A stretch of DNA of 64,000 bases from Planctomycetota bacterium (GTDB lineage: Bacteria > Planctomycetota > UBA8742 > UBA2392): NCBI GenBank assembly GCA_015075515.1, contig JABTUE010000001.1, forward strand, positions 1,263,001 through 1,327,000, given 5' to 3'. Positions 16,321 through 26,158 of the stretch are shown one piece after another. Numbering within the stretch: position 1 is the stretch's first letter; every line of letters begins with the position of its first letter. A program made the translations under genes and the position numbers. Under the pieces are notes generated by a model that did not search any database, was not told where the DNA came from, and saw only the letters and a list, made by a program, of their open reading frames with translations.

Positions 16321-18714
16321 ATGGCGCTGTATTCCGCCAGCAACAGCACCAAGATCATGCAGCAGGCGGTGCCGAACCAGTTGCCGCTGCTGCCGCTGGT
16401 TTCGGTGGTGGTCTTTCCCTACAACGTGGCCAGCTTCAGCGTCCACCGCAAACCCAACATCAACCTGCTTAACAGCAACAATCTGGCCGACAACGTGATC
16501 TGTCTGGCCGCCCAGAAAGACCAGCAGCTTGAGGTGATCAGCGGCCTTTCCGACCTGTACGAAATCGGCGTTTCCGGCCGCGTGATCCACAAGATGAACC
16601 TGCCCGACGGCACGATGCAGGCCGCGGTGCAGGGTCTTACGCGCGTGCGCATCAAGAAGGTCACGGCCTTTGAGCCGCACTACATGGCCGAGGTCACGCC
16701 CGCGCGCGCCACCACGGCCGGCGAAGACACGCCCCAGGTGCACCAGAAGATCGTCGAGGCGCTCGAAAAGTTCGAAATCCTGGTGAACCTGGACCAGAAC
16801 TACAGCGCCGAACTGGTCCAGGTGCTCAAGATGAACATCAAGGGCCCGGGCCGCTTTGCCGACCTGCTGGCCACCTACATGTCCCTGCCGTTCAAGACCA
16901 AGGCCGAAATCCTGTGCGAACTGGACAGCAAAAAACGACTGGATTTCGTGATCCGCCTGCTGGACGAAGAAATCGCCCGCCAGACTGTGGACCGCGAAGT
17001 GCGCCAGCGTACCCAGATCGCGATTGAAAAAAGCCAGCGCGAATACCTGCTGCGCCAGCAGCTCAAGGCCATCCGCAACGAACTGGGCGAAGAAGGCGGC
17101 GCCGAGGCCGAAGTCGAAAAGCTCAGGGCCAAACTGGAAGAGGCCAGACTGCCCGAGCACGCCGCCAAGGAATGCCGCGCCGAGATTGACCGCCTGAGCC
17201 TGATTTCCGAAGCCAGCGCCGAATACAACGTGGTGCACACGCACATTGACTGGCTGCTGAGCATTCCCTGGCACGCCACGACCAGGGACAACCTGGATCT
17301 CAAGCGCGTGCGCCGCGTGCTCGACAAGGACCATTTCGGTCTGGAGAAGGTCAAGGACCGCATCATCGAGTTTCTGGCCGTGCTCAAGCTGAAAAAGGAG
17401 CTCAAGGGCCCGATTCTGTGCCTGGTCGGCCCGCCCGGCGTGGGCAAGACCAGCCTGGGCCGCAGTGTCGCCCGCGCCATGGGCCGCAAGTTCGAACGCA
17501 TCAGCCTGGGCGGCCTGAGTGACGACAGCGAAATCATGGGCCACCGCCGCACCTACGTGGGCGCGATGCCGGGTCGCATCATCCAGTCGCTGAAAAAGGC
17601 CGGCAGCGCCAACCCGATCTTGATGCTGGACGAAATAGACAAGCTGGGCCGCGACATGCGCGGCGACCCCGGCGCGGCGCTGCTGGAAGTGCTTGACCCC
17701 GAACAGAACCACGCCTTTGTGGACCGCTACATTGACGTGGCCGTGGACCTGTCGAAAGTTCTTTTCATCTGCACCGCCAACGTGCTGGACACCATTCCCG
17801 GCCCGCTGCGCGACCGCATGGAAGTGATCCAGCTTTCCGGCTACACGCTGGAAGAAAAAGAACAGATCGCCCGCACCTACATCATCCCGCGACAGGTCGA
17901 GGCCGCCGGGCTCAAGCCCGACAAAATCCGCCTGCCCAACCGCACCGTGCGCGAAATCGTGCGTGGCTACACGCGCGAGGCCGGGCTGCGCAACTTTGAA
18001 CGCCGCGTGGCCGCCATCTGCCGCAAGATCGCCACCCGCGTGGCCGCGGGCGAAATCAGCAGCGACACCGTGGTGGAAGTAACGCCCGACCAGGTCGAAC
18101 ACTATCTGGGCCAGCGGTTGTGGCTGCCCGAAGGCCCCACCCGCAAGCCCGAAGTCGGCGTGGTGACCGGCCTGGCCTGGACGGCCATGGGCGGCGACAC
18201 ACTGCTGATTGAAAGCGCGCGCTACAAGGGCACCGGCCAGGTCAAGGTCACCGGCAGCCTGGGCGATGTCATGAAGGAAAGCGTCACCACCGCCCTGAGC
18301 TACGTGCGGTCCCATTCGGCCGAATGGGGCATTGACCCCGAAGAGTTCGCCAGGTGGGACCTGCACCTGCACTTTCCCGAAGGCGCCGTGCCCAAGGACG
18401 GCCCCAGCGCCGGCGTCACCATCACCACCGCCCTGATCAGCCTGTTCACCGGCCGCCCCGTGCGCGGCGACGTGGCCATGACCGGCGAAGTCACACTGCG
18501 CGGCAAGGTTCTGCCCGTGGGCGGCATCAAGGAAAAAGTTCTGGCCGCCTACCGCAGCGGCGTGCGCCATGTGCTGCTGCCCAAACAGAACGAAAAAGAC
18601 CTCCAGGATGTGCCCAAAGAAGCCCGCAAGGCCGTGAAGATCACCCTGACCGAAGACGTGTCCGAAAACGTCAAAGCCGCCATGGCCGGCAAACCCCGGC
18701 CCGTCAAACGTTAG
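16321..18714 (+). CDS. lon: ATP-dependent endopeptidase Lon
   Basis: The 797-residue LonA-type protease degrades damaged and regulatory proteins in the cytosol. In order it has the N-terminal LON substrate-binding domain (about 15-210), a coiled helical linker, the AAA+ module and the protease domain. The AAA+ module contains Walker [10 protein letters not shown] and Walker [10 protein letters not shown]. The catalytic dyad is Ser696 in PKDGPSAG and Lys737 in GGIKEK. Its length is normal for LonA. AGGGAGG precedes the ATG at 16321 by 7 bases and settles the start; the much longer open frame upstream is an artefact of the GC-rich antisense gene. No sigma-32-like box was recognised. Confidence 0.97.
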   Translation: MALYSASNSTKIMQQAVPNQLPLLPLVSVVVFPYNVASFSVHRKPNINLLNSNNLADNVICLAAQKDQQLEVISGLSDLYEIGVSGRVIHKMNLPDGTMQAAVQGLTRVRIKKVTAFEPHYMAEVTPARATTAGEDTPQVHQKIVEALEKFEILVNLDQNYSAELVQVLKMNIKGPGRFADLLATYMSLPFKTKAEILCELDSKKRLDFVIRLLDEEIARQTVDREVRQRTQIAIEKSQREYLLRQQLKAIRNELGEEGGAEAEVEKLRAKLEEARLPEHAAKECRAEIDRLSLISEASAEYNVVHTHIDWLLSIPWHATTRDNLDLKRVRRVLDKDHFGLEKVKDRIIEFLAVLKLKKELKGPILCLVGPPGVGKTSLGRSVARAMGRKFERISLGGLSDDSEIMGHRRTYVGAMPGRIIQSLKKAGSANPILMLDEIDKLGRDMRGDPGAALLEVLDPEQNHAFVDRYIDVAVDLSKVLFICTANVLDTIPGPLRDRMEVIQLSGYTLEEKEQIARTYIIPRQVEAAGLKPDKIRLPNRTVREIVRGYTREAGLRNFERRVAAICRKIATRVAAGEISSDTVVEVTPDQVEHYLGQRLWLPEGPTRKPEVGVVTGLAWTAMGGDTLLIESARYKGTGQVKVTGSLGDVMKESVTTALSYVRSHSAEWGIDPEEFARWDLHLHFPEGAVPKDGPSAGVTITTALISLFTGRPVRGDVAMTGEVTLRGKVLPVGGIKEKVLAAYRSGVRHVLLPKQNEKDLQDVPKEARKAVKITLTEDVSENVKAAMAGKPRPVKR

Positions 18715-18844
18715 CGGAAACCCCGCCACCGCCCATTTGTCATGCTGGTGTCATGGCGCCAGGCTGGGGCGCGGGCCCTGTTGCGACAGGGAGCGACTGG
18801 GGCGCGACTGGGGGCGGCGCCGCGTCCGCGCGGTCTTGGCGGCG

Positions 18845-18878
18845 CGAAAAAACAAAAACGCGAACAGGGGCCTGTTCG
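18845..18878 (-). terminator. Rho-independent terminator for the gene at 19129-19860
   Basis: On the minus strand, stem GCGAACAG/CTGTTCGC (loop GCCC) is followed by GTTTTTGTTTTTT. It is about 250 bases past the stop of the minus-strand gene and is the clearest terminator in the window. Confidence 0.75.
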
Positions 18879-18936
18879 CAAGGGCGTAATCACAAGAGGA
18901 ACAGAGCAACAGCGGGATTACCCCTGTTCCCCGATT

Positions 18937-18970
18937 CCTCCGTGTTCATCTGTGTTTATCTGTGGTGAAT
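18937..18970. repeat. ACAGATRAAC-type short repeat
   Basis: On the minus strand this reads CACCACAGATAAACACAGATGAACACGGAGG, built from near-identical 10-base units (CACAGATAAA, CACAGATGAA). Sequences of this type are scattered in intergenic DNA of several unrelated phyla, by general recollection; function unknown. Confidence 0.45.
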
Positions 18971-19128
18971 CGGTTTGGCCTTCAGGCCCGCAAACGCATT
19001 GACGCGGGCACCCATGCCGCTGGTCACCGGGGTCTGTCCCCCCGTGACGCGCGCGGCGTTCAGAGCCTGACTGGAAACCCGCTCGTCCCGCGCCCCGAAA
19101 TTCGCTCTGCTCCGGGTTCCCAAACAGT

Positions 19129-19860
19129 TCAGGCACGTTGCGGCCCGAATGTCTCAAGGTCCGGTCTTTCCGGCCGGCCGGGCTGGGACTTTCCGGATCG
19201 GATCTGGGCCGCGCGCTTTTCGACACAGAACCTAAAGTCCGCCGCCACGGCGGTGCCGGGCATGTCGGGATCGGTCAGCGCGGCTTCGCGTTCCATGTCG
19301 CGCTGGATTCTGTCCAGGTCTGCCGGCCCGATCCGCCCGTCGGCCACGCCCCGGGCCAGCGCCTCGATCTGGTGCAGCGTTTCGGCCTGCACCACGTGGC
19401 GCGGCATGCGCAACTGCGGCGGAACGCCCTTCCACGCCGTGACCGGGTCGCCCAGCCCCGCCGGCGCCGTGGGCTCGGACTTTTCGGGCAGGTCTTCGGG
19501 CCACAGGCCGGGGCCGTAGCGTTTGCCGGTTTCGGCAAAAATCGCGCGCCGCGCCCAGTCAATGCAGCGGTCGCGCAGGCGGCGGCGGTCCTCCAGCGCG
19601 CGGTACAGGGCCGCGCAGGCGCGCTGGCCCTCGCGGTGGCCCATTTTGGGCTTGGCCTCGGGGTTGTGGCGCTGTTCGGTCTTGGACTCGTCGTACATCT
19701 CGACGCTGTCGCGGTGGGATTCAATCAGACGTTCCAGCTCGGCCCCGCCCTGGGCAATGAACATGCGCTGGGCGCGGTCCAGCACGGCCTGGCGTCCGGC
19801 CAGGTCAGGCTCGAGCAGGATGGCTTCAAAGGGTGTGGGACGGTCGGGATCGTTGCGCAT
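19129..19860 (-). CDS. Uncharacterised charged protein
   Basis: I do not recognise this 243-residue protein. It has no signal peptide or membrane segment and is rich in Arg, Glu, Asp and Pro, with helix-prone stretches (about 20-60 and 80-115) and a Pro-rich middle. GGAGG lies 8 bases before the ATG at 19860, and G+C at third codon positions looks coding. It is transcribed in the same direction as the small membrane protein and the large regulatory-like protein further along, with a 123-base gap. A strong terminator follows. A cytosolic role is all that can be inferred. Confidence 0.6.
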   Translation of the reverse strand: MRNDPDRPTPFEAILLEPDLAGRQAVLDRAQRMFIAQGGAELERLIESHRDSVEMYDESKTEQRHNPEAKPKMGHREGQRACAALYRALEDRRRLRDRCIDWARRAIFAETGKRYGPGLWPEDLPEKSEPTAPAGLGDPVTAWKGVPPQLRMPRHVVQAETLHQIEALARGVADGRIGPADLDRIQRDMEREAALTDPDMPGTAVAADFRFCVEKRAAQIRSGKSQPGRPERPDLETFGPQRA

Positions 19861-19983
19861 GGGCGCCTCCGTATACAGGCACGGGGGACGACAGGCGCGG
19901 CGGGACGGGCGGGGCGTGTCGGCGCAACCGGCCTTGCGGCCGTGGTTTGCGCCGGAAGAAATTATTCTGTTTTTCGGCGCGAA

Positions 19984-20319
19984 TCAGGGGCCCAGCGCGT
20001 CCAGGGCTTCCTGGGCCTTGGCTTTGGCGGGTTCGGGCAGCGTGTCCTGCGCCAGCAATTCCTTCAATTTTGTTTTGGTCTCGGCGATGCGGCGGGCGCT
20101 GGCGGCGTTTTCGTCCACCAGCGCGGCATTGAGAACGTCGCCGACCTTGCCCTGGGCAAAGCGCGCGGTGCCGGCGCCGTCGTCCAGACCGGCCTGGTAG
20201 GCGCGGCTTTCGCGTTCCTTGACGGTGCTGCCGACCATAACCAGGGTGACCACCGAGGCCGCCACGGCCAGCAGGACACCCATCATCAGGCCGACCAGCA
20301 GTGCCATTTTCGGGCTCAT
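19984..20319 (-). CDS. Small membrane-anchored protein with helical tail
   Basis: This 111-residue protein starts with a single membrane segment (about residues 5-30) and continues as a charged helical, probably coiled-coil tail (VKERESRAYQAGLDDG, then TKTKLKELL). The family is unknown. The ATG at 20319 follows the stop of the upstream gene (20322) by two bases, so the pair is translationally coupled. A structural or accessory role to the carboxypeptidase-regulatory-like protein is suggested only by that coupling. Confidence 0.65.
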   Translation of the reverse strand: MSPKMALLVGLMMGVLLAVAASVVTLVMVGSTVKERESRAYQAGLDDGAGTARFAQGKVGDVLNAALVDENAASARRIAETKTKLKELLAQDTLPEPAKAKAQEALDALGP

Positions 20320-20321
20320 GG

Positions 20322-23300
20322 TTACCCCGGGTTGCGTTCTTCGGGTTGCAGCAGCACTTCAAGGCCCTGGGGCGCGGCGGCGCCCACGGTGAAGTTCAGG
20401 CTGGCGCGGACAAAGCCGCGGAAGGTGACAACCAGCGTGTAGCTGCCGGGAATCACATCGTGCAGGTTGATGTTGCCGGTGAAGGTTCCGCCGCCGAAGA
20501 ACAGCCCGGCCATGCGGCCCTGGGAATCAAACAGATAGCACAGCGGGCTGCCCGGCATGGGCCCGGCGTCGGCGCGCCGGAAGCGCACGGAAAAGTCCAG
20601 GCCGCTTTGTGCCACGACCATGTCGGCCTCGACGGGTTCGCTGTTGCCGGGGATGGTGACGACGGCGCTGAAGGCTGTGCCTGTGGCGGCTTCGTCGGGA
20701 TAGCCGCCGACGCGGGCGATCATCTGGTGTCCGTTTTCAAGGCGTTCGGCGCGATAGCGTCCGTCGTCGTCGGTGACGACATAGGCGGCCAGCAGGGCGC
20801 GCTCGAAGTTGGCCGTAAGGTTGGTGACGGCCACGCGGGCGCCGCGCACGGGCGCGCCGTCGGGGTACGTCACGCGGCCGGTCATCACGCCGGTGATGCG
20901 GGGCAGCTCGATGTTGGCGGAGTTCCAGCCCGGCGCGGAAACCTGGGCGGGCACGGCAAACTGGGCGGCAACGTCGCCCTGGGTTTTCAGGGCGCAGAAC
21001 ACGTATTCGCCGGGCCACAGGTTCATCACTTCGTACCTGCCGTCGGGGTCGGTGTGAAAGGTGGCGCACCAGTAGGCGTTGGCGCGCCGGTACAGGTACA
21101 CGCCGGCGTTGGCGTGGGGCTGGCCGTCGGCGCGGGTGATGCGCCCGCGCAGGTGGCTGACCGGGCCGATTTCAAGGTCAAGCTCTCCGCCCTGTTCATT
21201 CAGGGTCAAAGCCCGCGGAGCAAAGCCGTGGTCAGGCAGCCCCACGAAATACACGCCCCAGGGCAGGGCTTCGCTGGCGTATCGGCCGTCGGTGTCGGTC
21301 AGCAGCGTCACCACCAGCCGGGCGGTGTCCCAGACCTCGACCTTGGTCGCCGCGGGCAGGGGCGACCCGCCGCTGGTGCAGCGGCCGCGGATCACGCCGC
21401 CGCGCGTCAGCGTCACTTCCTGGGGCGGCGCCGAGGCCACCTTTTCGGCCACGTCGGCCGTGACCTGCTGGCTGTGCGTGGCGAAGCCGGTTTTTTCAAA
21501 CTTCACATCCACCTTCAGCGCCGAAAGCCCGGTCAGGCGGATCAACCCGTCGTCGCCGCTGGTCACCACCTGGCCGTAGGCCGCGGCTGTGGCCTTGACG
21601 CCGGCCAGCGGCGCGCCGGTGGCGGCGTCTTTGACCAGTACGCGCGCCTCAAAGTTGGCCTTGCCCAGTTCGATGTTCTGTTCGATCTCGTGCACACCGG
21701 GCGTGGGGGTGACGTTGACGGCCGTGCCCAGATAGGCCGGGTGCAGCACGCGCACGATGAAGGGTTCCGCGCCCAGGCCTTCCAGCCGGTACCTGCCGTC
21801 TTCGCCGGTGGTGACCCTGGTCTGGCCGACACTGACGCTGGCGCCGGCGATCGGTTTGTTGCCTTCGGCGGCTTCGCGGATCAGGCCGAACACGGCATAG
21901 CCGGCGTCCAGAAACAGGTCGCCCAGTTCGACGGTTTCGCCGGCGGCAGCGGAAAACGGCACGCGCAGTTCGGCCAGGCCGGGGCCGCGCACGCGCAGTT
22001 CGGCGCCCTCGGGCGATACCTCGACCCAGAACGCGCCGTCGGCGCCGGGGCCGAGGCTCTGGTGCAGCTTGACGGTTTTGCCGTCGGGGCCGGCGCAGGC
22101 AAATGTGGCGGCGGTGACGGGCGCGCCGGCGCGGGTCAGCAGGCGCCCGCGCAGTACGACGTTGGCGGTGGGCTCAAGGGCGAAGTTCACGTCCAGCGCG
22201 CCGCTGCGCACAAACGTGCGCTTTTGCGACTGGTAGCCGGCGGCGATCACGGTGATGGTGTTGTGCTGGCTCTCGGGCTGGCACTTGACGCTGTAAAAGC
22301 CCTCGCTGTCGGTGAAGGCTTCGGTGTGAAAGTGCTGGGCGGGTTCGGCCGTGAAGTCGCAGGCCACGCGGGCGCCGGCCAGCGGCGTGCCGGCTTTGTC
22401 GGTGACGCGGCCGGAAATGGCGGCGCCGGGTTCCAGTTGCACGTCCAGGTCGCGCGGCGGTTCCACGCTGTTGAAGATGCGCGGGGCGTAGCCGTCGCGG
22501 CTGACCTGCACGCGGTAGGGTGCCGGCGGCAGGCGGTCGAACTCGAAACTGCCGGCGGGGCCGGTGACCTGGCTGGCCTTCAGGCGCGTGCCCGCGCCTT
22601 CGTACAGAATCACGCTGGCGCCGGCCAGCACACCGCCGGTGTCGGCGCCGCGCACCAGACCGCGAATGGCGGTGTCACGCGGCAGCACCAGCGGCTGGGG
22701 CAGTTTTGTGGCGGCGCCGGGGGCCAGGCGCGTGGTCAACACCTTGCTGGTGTTGCCGCGGGCGTCGCGGGCAGACACGCGGATGGTGATGCCGGCGGGC
22801 AGGTCGGCAAAGGCGAATTGGCCTTCGTCGCCGCTGGCGGCGGAGCGCCTGCCGCCGGTTTCCAGTTCGGCCGTGACGGCGGCGCCGGCAAAGGGCGCGC
22901 CGGTGTCGTCCTGCACCTGGCCGCTGAGCGCGCCGGGGCGGGTCTGTTCTTCGGATTGTTCGGGCTGTTCGCCCGGGTTGCCCGTGGCCGTGGCCGTGCG
23001 CTTGCCGTGGCCCGACGGGTCATCGCCGGCGGGCGTGGCGCCGGTGCCGCCCCTGCGGGCCCGGCCCAGCGCGTCGGTGAACACGCGCTTGCCGCCGGGG
23101 CCGATGACAAAGAAGCGTCCCTGTTCGTCGCGGTACACGCGGGTGCCGCCCTCGCCGATACGGTACGGCCCGTGATCGTCGCGTCCGACCACGGCGTCGT
23201 CAAAGGTTGCCGCGTCGTCGGGGTTATGGACGGCCGCGGGCAGGCGCGTGTTGGCGCGCGGGTCAGCCGACGAAAACAGGCCCAGCGAGCCTCCGCCCGC

Positions 23301-23372
23301 CACCAGGGCGACCACGAGAATCAGGATCAGCACAACGGCAACCAGCGCCGGCAGCAATGCCTTGTGGTTCAT
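20322..23372 (-). CDS. Large carboxypeptidase-regulatory-like (beta-sandwich repeat) membrane protein
   Basis: This 1016-residue protein has one N-terminal membrane segment (about residues 8-30), a Ser/Gly/Pro-rich linker, and then around ten repeats of the CarboxypepD_reg beta-sandwich. Typical repeat motifs are GTPLAGARVACDF, DSEGFYSVKC and DGRYEVMNLWPGEYVF. Such domains are usually extracellular adhesion or structural modules. The ATG at 23372 is chosen over the one at 23411 because the membrane segment follows it directly. A strand with similar open-frame length opposite this gene is a shadow of its GC bias. It is coupled to the small membrane protein downstream. The ligand is unknown. 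Confidence 0.72.
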   Translation of the reverse strand: MNHKALLPALVAVVLILILVVALVAGGGSLGLFSSADPRANTRLPAAVHNPDDAATFDDAVVGRDDHGPYRIGEGGTRVYRDEQGRFFVIGPGGKRVFTDALGRARRGGTGATPAGDDPSGHGKRTATATGNPGEQPEQSEEQTRPGALSGQVQDDTGAPFAGAAVTAELETGGRRSAASGDEGQFAFADLPAGITIRVSARDARGNTSKVLTTRLAPGAATKLPQPLVLPRDTAIRGLVRGADTGGVLAGASVILYEGAGTRLKASQVTGPAGSFEFDRLPPAPYRVQVSRDGYAPRIFNSVEPPRDLDVQLEPGAAISGRVTDKAGTPLAGARVACDFTAEPAQHFHTEAFTDSEGFYSVKCQPESQHNTITVIAAGYQSQKRTFVRSGALDVNFALEPTANVVLRGRLLTRAGAPVTAATFACAGPDGKTVKLHQSLGPGADGAFWVEVSPEGAELRVRGPGLAELRVPFSAAAGETVELGDLFLDAGYAVFGLIREAAEGNKPIAGASVSVGQTRVTTGEDGRYRLEGLGAEPFIVRVLHPAYLGTAVNVTPTPGVHEIEQNIELGKANFEARVLVKDAATGAPLAGVKATAAAYGQVVTSGDDGLIRLTGLSALKVDVKFEKTGFATHSQQVTADVAEKVASAPPQEVTLTRGGVIRGRCTSGGSPLPAATKVEVWDTARLVVTLLTDTDGRYASEALPWGVYFVGLPDHGFAPRALTLNEQGGELDLEIGPVSHLRGRITRADGQPHANAGVYLYRRANAYWCATFHTDPDGRYEVMNLWPGEYVFCALKTQGDVAAQFAVPAQVSAPGWNSANIELPRITGVMTGRVTYPDGAPVRGARVAVTNLTANFERALLAAYVVTDDDGRYRAERLENGHQMIARVGGYPDEAATGTAFSAVVTIPGNSEPVEADMVVAQSGLDFSVRFRRADAGPMPGSPLCYLFDSQGRMAGLFFGGGTFTGNINLHDVIPGSYTLVVTFRGFVRASLNFTVGAAAPQGLEVLLQPEERNPG

Positions 23373-23484
23373 GCGAAATCCGGTTTCAGCAAACGGGCGT
23401 CGAACGGCCACAGGTTAGCCACGCCGCGCGGCGACAGAAGCAAAAACACGCCCCGTCGGCGCGGGCATGCCGCCGTGCCGATGC

Positions 23485-23512
23485 TTGCGCGACAGGGCCC
23501 CGTTGCTACCTT
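23485..23512 (+). promoter_or_regulatory. Candidate tRNA-Met promoter
   Basis: TTGCGC (23485-23490), a 16-base spacer and TACCTT (23507-23512), ending ten bases before the tRNA. The pattern matches the other TTGnnn-N16/17-TAnnnT sites in this window. Confidence 0.45.
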
Positions 23513-23522
23513 TCCCGCACGT

Positions 23523-23599
23523 GGCTGGGTAGCTCAGGTGGTTAGAGCATAGGATTCATAACCCTAAGGTCGCCGGTTCGACTCCGGCCCCAGCTACCA
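23523..23599 (+). tRNA. tRNA-Met (CAT)
   Basis: A full cloverleaf can be drawn: acceptor GGCTGGG/CCCAGCT (G-U at the first pair), D arm GCTC/GAGC, anticodon loop TTCATAA with CAT, and T arm CCGGC-TTCGA... pairing GCCGG with CCGGC. CCA is encoded. One A-C mismatch lies at the base of the anticodon stem. Without tRNA-modification data a tRNA-Ile reading AUA (lysidine-modified CAT) cannot be excluded, but TTCATAA in this context favours elongator Met. Confidence 0.9.
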
Positions 23600-23611
23600 A
23601 ACAACACCCGG

Positions 23612-23646
23612 GCGGGGAGCGGCCGGACGGCCTCTCCCCGCTTTTT
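23612..23646 (+). terminator. Rho-independent terminator after tRNA-Met
   Basis: Stem GCGGGGAG/CTCCCCGC (23612-23619 with 23634-23641) with an inner GGCC-pairing helix, followed by TTTTT. Confidence 0.75.
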
Positions 23647-23657
23647 GCAAGGCTGCC

Positions 23658-23969
23658 ATGCCCCTGTTTCGCCTGTGCCCGCTGCAGGATGCGCCCGCGC
23701 CGGGCAAGGCGCGCCACTTTGACCTGCCCGACGGCATCGGCTGCGCGCTGTTCCATGTGGACGGCAAACTGTTCGCGTTGCAGAACAACTGCCCGCACAT
23801 GGACTCGCCGATTGAAGACGGCGCCGTGGAACGCGGCGTTTTGACCTGCCCGTGGCACGGCTGGCAGTTCAATGTCGCCACGGGCATCAGCCTGATGAGC
23901 GACCACATTCGCATCCCGAGTTACCCTGTGCGTGTCGAAAACGGCCAGGTGTTTGTGGAACTGCCGTGA
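23658..23969 (+). CDS. Rieske [2Fe-2S] ferredoxin-like protein
   Basis: This 103-residue soluble protein is built around one Rieske domain. The cluster ligands are Cys45 and His47 in CPHMDSP and Cys64 and His67 in CPWHGW. Size and motifs fit NirD- or ferredoxin-component-type electron carriers that pass electrons to a nitrite reductase or ring-hydroxylating oxygenase. No such partner is adjacent, so the acceptor is unknown. The neighbour 21 bases downstream is an MBL-fold protein in the same direction, which may be co-transcribed. Confidence 0.85.
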   Translation: MPLFRLCPLQDAPAPGKARHFDLPDGIGCALFHVDGKLFALQNNCPHMDSPIEDGAVERGVLTCPWHGWQFNVATGISLMSDHIRIPSYPVRVENGQVFVELP

Positions 23970-23990
23970 AGCCAACACGAGGCCAATCCT

Positions 23991-24617
23991 ATGGAAGCCA
24001 TCACTGCCGACCTGCACCTGCACACTGTCAGCCGCGGCGAGTGGACGAACTTTTCGTGGCTGCTGCGCCGCAAGGGCGGCAACGTGCTGGTAGCCTGCGC
24101 CGATGTCAGCGACATCCTGCCCGAGATTGAGAAGCTGGGCGGCCTGTCACGCGTACTGTTGACGGACATCCACTTCGCCAACGCCTGGCACGGCACGGTG
24201 GCCAACCACTTTGGCGCGACACTGGTCTGCCACGAAACCGACCAGGCCAAAGTCAAAACCCGCTGCAAGTCCGCCAGGCTGCAGGCCCTGGGCGCTCGCA
24301 CCCAACTGGAAAAGGACCTGCTGGCCTTGCACACGCCCGGCCACGCCGACGGCGGCCTGTGCTACTTCTGGACCGGCGGCAAGCAGGCCGCGCTGTTCAC
24401 CGGCGACTTTTTGTGCCACACGGCCAAAGGCTGGGCCGTGTTCTGCGGCCAGGCCAAGCGCAAGATCATGGCCACGAGCCTGGCCGGCGTGGGCGAACTG
24501 GGTGTGGAGCTGTTGTGCCCCGGCGTAAGCCAGGGCGAGCCGTACCCCCGCGAAGCCCTGAAAAAGGGCGCGTGGCCGAAGCTGATTGCGGAAGTGACGG
24601 CCGAGTATGCCTCCTGA
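23991..24617 (+). CDS. Metallo-beta-lactamase-fold-like protein
   Basis: The 208-residue product has HTPGHADGGLCYFW (about residues 113-126) and ALFTGDFL (about 134-141). These are the H-T-P-G-H and TGD landmarks of the MBL fold that hold metal ligands. The first HxHxDH motif is not clear; the best local candidate is LTDIHFANAWHG at about residues 57-68, so metal binding may be altered. Hydrolase function is plausible but the substrate is unknown. It follows the Rieske gene. Confidence 0.7.
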   Translation: MEAITADLHLHTVSRGEWTNFSWLLRRKGGNVLVACADVSDILPEIEKLGGLSRVLLTDIHFANAWHGTVANHFGATLVCHETDQAKVKTRCKSARLQALGARTQLEKDLLALHTPGHADGGLCYFWTGGKQAALFTGDFLCHTAKGWAVFCGQAKRKIMATSLAGVGELGVELLCPGVSQGEPYPREALKKGAWPKLIAEVTAEYAS

Positions 24618-24706
24618 GCGCGCCGCCGGGCCGCTTTCGCGGGGGTGGTATCGCATCGGGCCAGTGCTATGTTCTGGCCGGACTTCAGGAACATCCAAGG
24701 ATTGCC

Positions 24707-26140
24707 ATGGCCACGATTGACATGCTGATGCCCAAGATGGGCGAATCCATTGCCGAAGCCACGATTGTCCGCTGGACCAAAAACGTCGGCGACAAGGTCA
24801 AAAAAGACGAAATCGTCCTTGAGATCAGCACCGACAAGGTGGACAGCGAAGTGCCCGCCCCCGCCGCCGGCGTGATCACCGAAATTCTGTACAAGCCCGA
24901 CGACGTGGTCGAGGTCGGCAAGGTCATCGCCCGCATCAGCGACAGCGCCGCCGCCGCGCCGGCCCCGGCCCCGGCACAGTCGCCCGCGCCCGCCACAACC
25001 GCGCCCAAGACCGCGCCGGCCCCGGTTGCCGCCGCCGGTGCCGCCAGCGCCGCGCCCGCCAGTGTCAGCCACGGCGGCAACGGCCACGCGCCCGCCCGCG
25101 CCGGCAACACGCCCGTGCCGCGCACCGACGGCAGGCGTTTCTACAGCCCCGTGGTCCGCGCCATGGCTGCCGAAGCCGGCGTGGCCCTGGAAGAAATCGA
25201 AAACCTGCCCGGCAGCGGCAAAGACGGCCGCATCAGCCGCAGGGACCTTGAAGCCTACCTGACCAACCGCACGGCCGCGCCCGTGGCCCGCGTGATCGAA
25301 GTCGGCGCCCCGGCCCAGCTTGCGCAACCGGCCCACGCGCCCGCCGGCACCGGCCCGGCGCCGGCAGCCCGCAGCGCCTTTGGCGAAAAGAAAACCCTGG
25401 AACAGCTCGGCCTTGCGGGCAAGCCCGTCGAGGTGGTCAAGATGAGCACCGTGCGCAAGGCCATCGTCAAGGCCATGCGCAACACGATTGACACCGCCGC
25501 GCACGTGAACCAGGTGCACGAAGTGGACATTTCGCGGATCGTGAAGTTCCGCGAAAGCATCAAGAACCGCTTCAAGAAGGAGTACGGCTTCAACCTGACC
25601 TATACCAGCTTCTTCATCTGGGCGGCCTGCCGCGCACTGGAGCGTTACCCGATGGTGAACTCGGTGATCAACGGCGACGAGATCATCATCAAGAAGTTCG
25701 TGAACTTCGGCTTTGCCGTGGCGCTGGACAGCGGCGACCTGATTGTCCCGAACATCAAGAACTGCCAGAACCTGAACCTGGTGGGCATTGCCACGGCCGT
25801 GGACGACCTGGGTAACCGCGCCAAGGCCGGCAAACTGAACCCCGACGACACCAGCGGCGGCACGTTTACCCTTACCAACGTGGGCAGCTTCGGCCCGATC
25901 TTCGGCATGCCGCTGATCAACCAGCCCGAAAGCGCCATCATGGGCGCGGGCAAGATTGTCAAGCGCCCGGTGATGGTGACCGAAGACAGTTGGGGCTTCC
26001 GCGACATGGTGTACCTCAGCCTGGCCTTTGACCACCGCCTGGTGGACGGCGCGCTGGCCGGCCGCTTCATGACCGCCGTGGAAGAAGAATTGCTGAACTT
26101 CGACACCGCCAGCACGGGGCTGGAACGCCGGCTGGGGTAG
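24707..26140 (+). CDS. 2-oxoacid dehydrogenase complex E2 (dihydrolipoamide acyltransferase)
   Basis: This 477-residue E2 subunit carries acyl groups on a lipoyl arm. It has one lipoyl domain (lipoyl Lys in ISTDKVDSEV), an Ala/Pro-rich swinging linker, an E1/E3-binding domain (YSPVVRAMAAEAGV, then GKDGRISRRDLEAYL) and the catalytic domain with HRLVDGALAGRF near the C terminus. The acyltransferase active-site His is in FDHRLVDG. Pyruvate, 2-oxoglutarate or branched-chain specificity cannot be told from the sequence, and E1 and E3 are not in the window. lipA for lipoate synthesis lies 0.7 kb downstream on the same strand. AAGG precedes the ATG at 24707. Confidence 0.92.
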   Translation: MATIDMLMPKMGESIAEATIVRWTKNVGDKVKKDEIVLEISTDKVDSEVPAPAAGVITEILYKPDDVVEVGKVIARISDSAAAAPAPAPAQSPAPATTAPKTAPAPVAAAGAASAAPASVSHGGNGHAPARAGNTPVPRTDGRRFYSPVVRAMAAEAGVALEEIENLPGSGKDGRISRRDLEAYLTNRTAAPVARVIEVGAPAQLAQPAHAPAGTGPAPAARSAFGEKKTLEQLGLAGKPVEVVKMSTVRKAIVKAMRNTIDTAAHVNQVHEVDISRIVKFRESIKNRFKKEYGFNLTYTSFFIWAACRALERYPMVNSVINGDEIIIKKFVNFGFAVALDSGDLIVPNIKNCQNLNLVGIATAVDDLGNRAKAGKLNPDDTSGGTFTLTNVGSFGPIFGMPLINQPESAIMGAGKIVKRPVMVTEDSWGFRDMVYLSLAFDHRLVDGALAGRFMTAVEEELLNFDTASTGLERRLG

Positions 26141-26158
26141 CCATGCGCGATGCTTTGG

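Larger units (their letters stand above)
18715..19128. other. Gene-free stretch after lon
   Basis: This 414-base gap holds a strong minus-strand terminator (18845-18878) and an ACAGATRAAC-type repeat (18937-18970). The remainder shows no convincing gene; short open frames there lack ribosome-binding sites and recognisable domains. Confidence 0.6.

Noticed and set aside
16006..18729. A 907-residue minus-strand frame opposite lon
   Set aside because: Shadow of lon: no ribosome-binding site, no domains, composition typical of a reverse-complement frame.
20301..23552. A 1083-residue plus-strand frame opposite the carboxypeptidase-regulatory-like gene
   Set aside because: Shadow frame; the tRNA-Met at its end shows that it cannot be coding throughout.
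23523..23599. Reading the CAT tRNA as tRNA-Ile (lysidine) or initiator tRNA
   Set aside because: Features of initiators (C-A mismatch at 1-72) are absent and elongator Met is simplest; lysidine modification cannot be seen in DNA.
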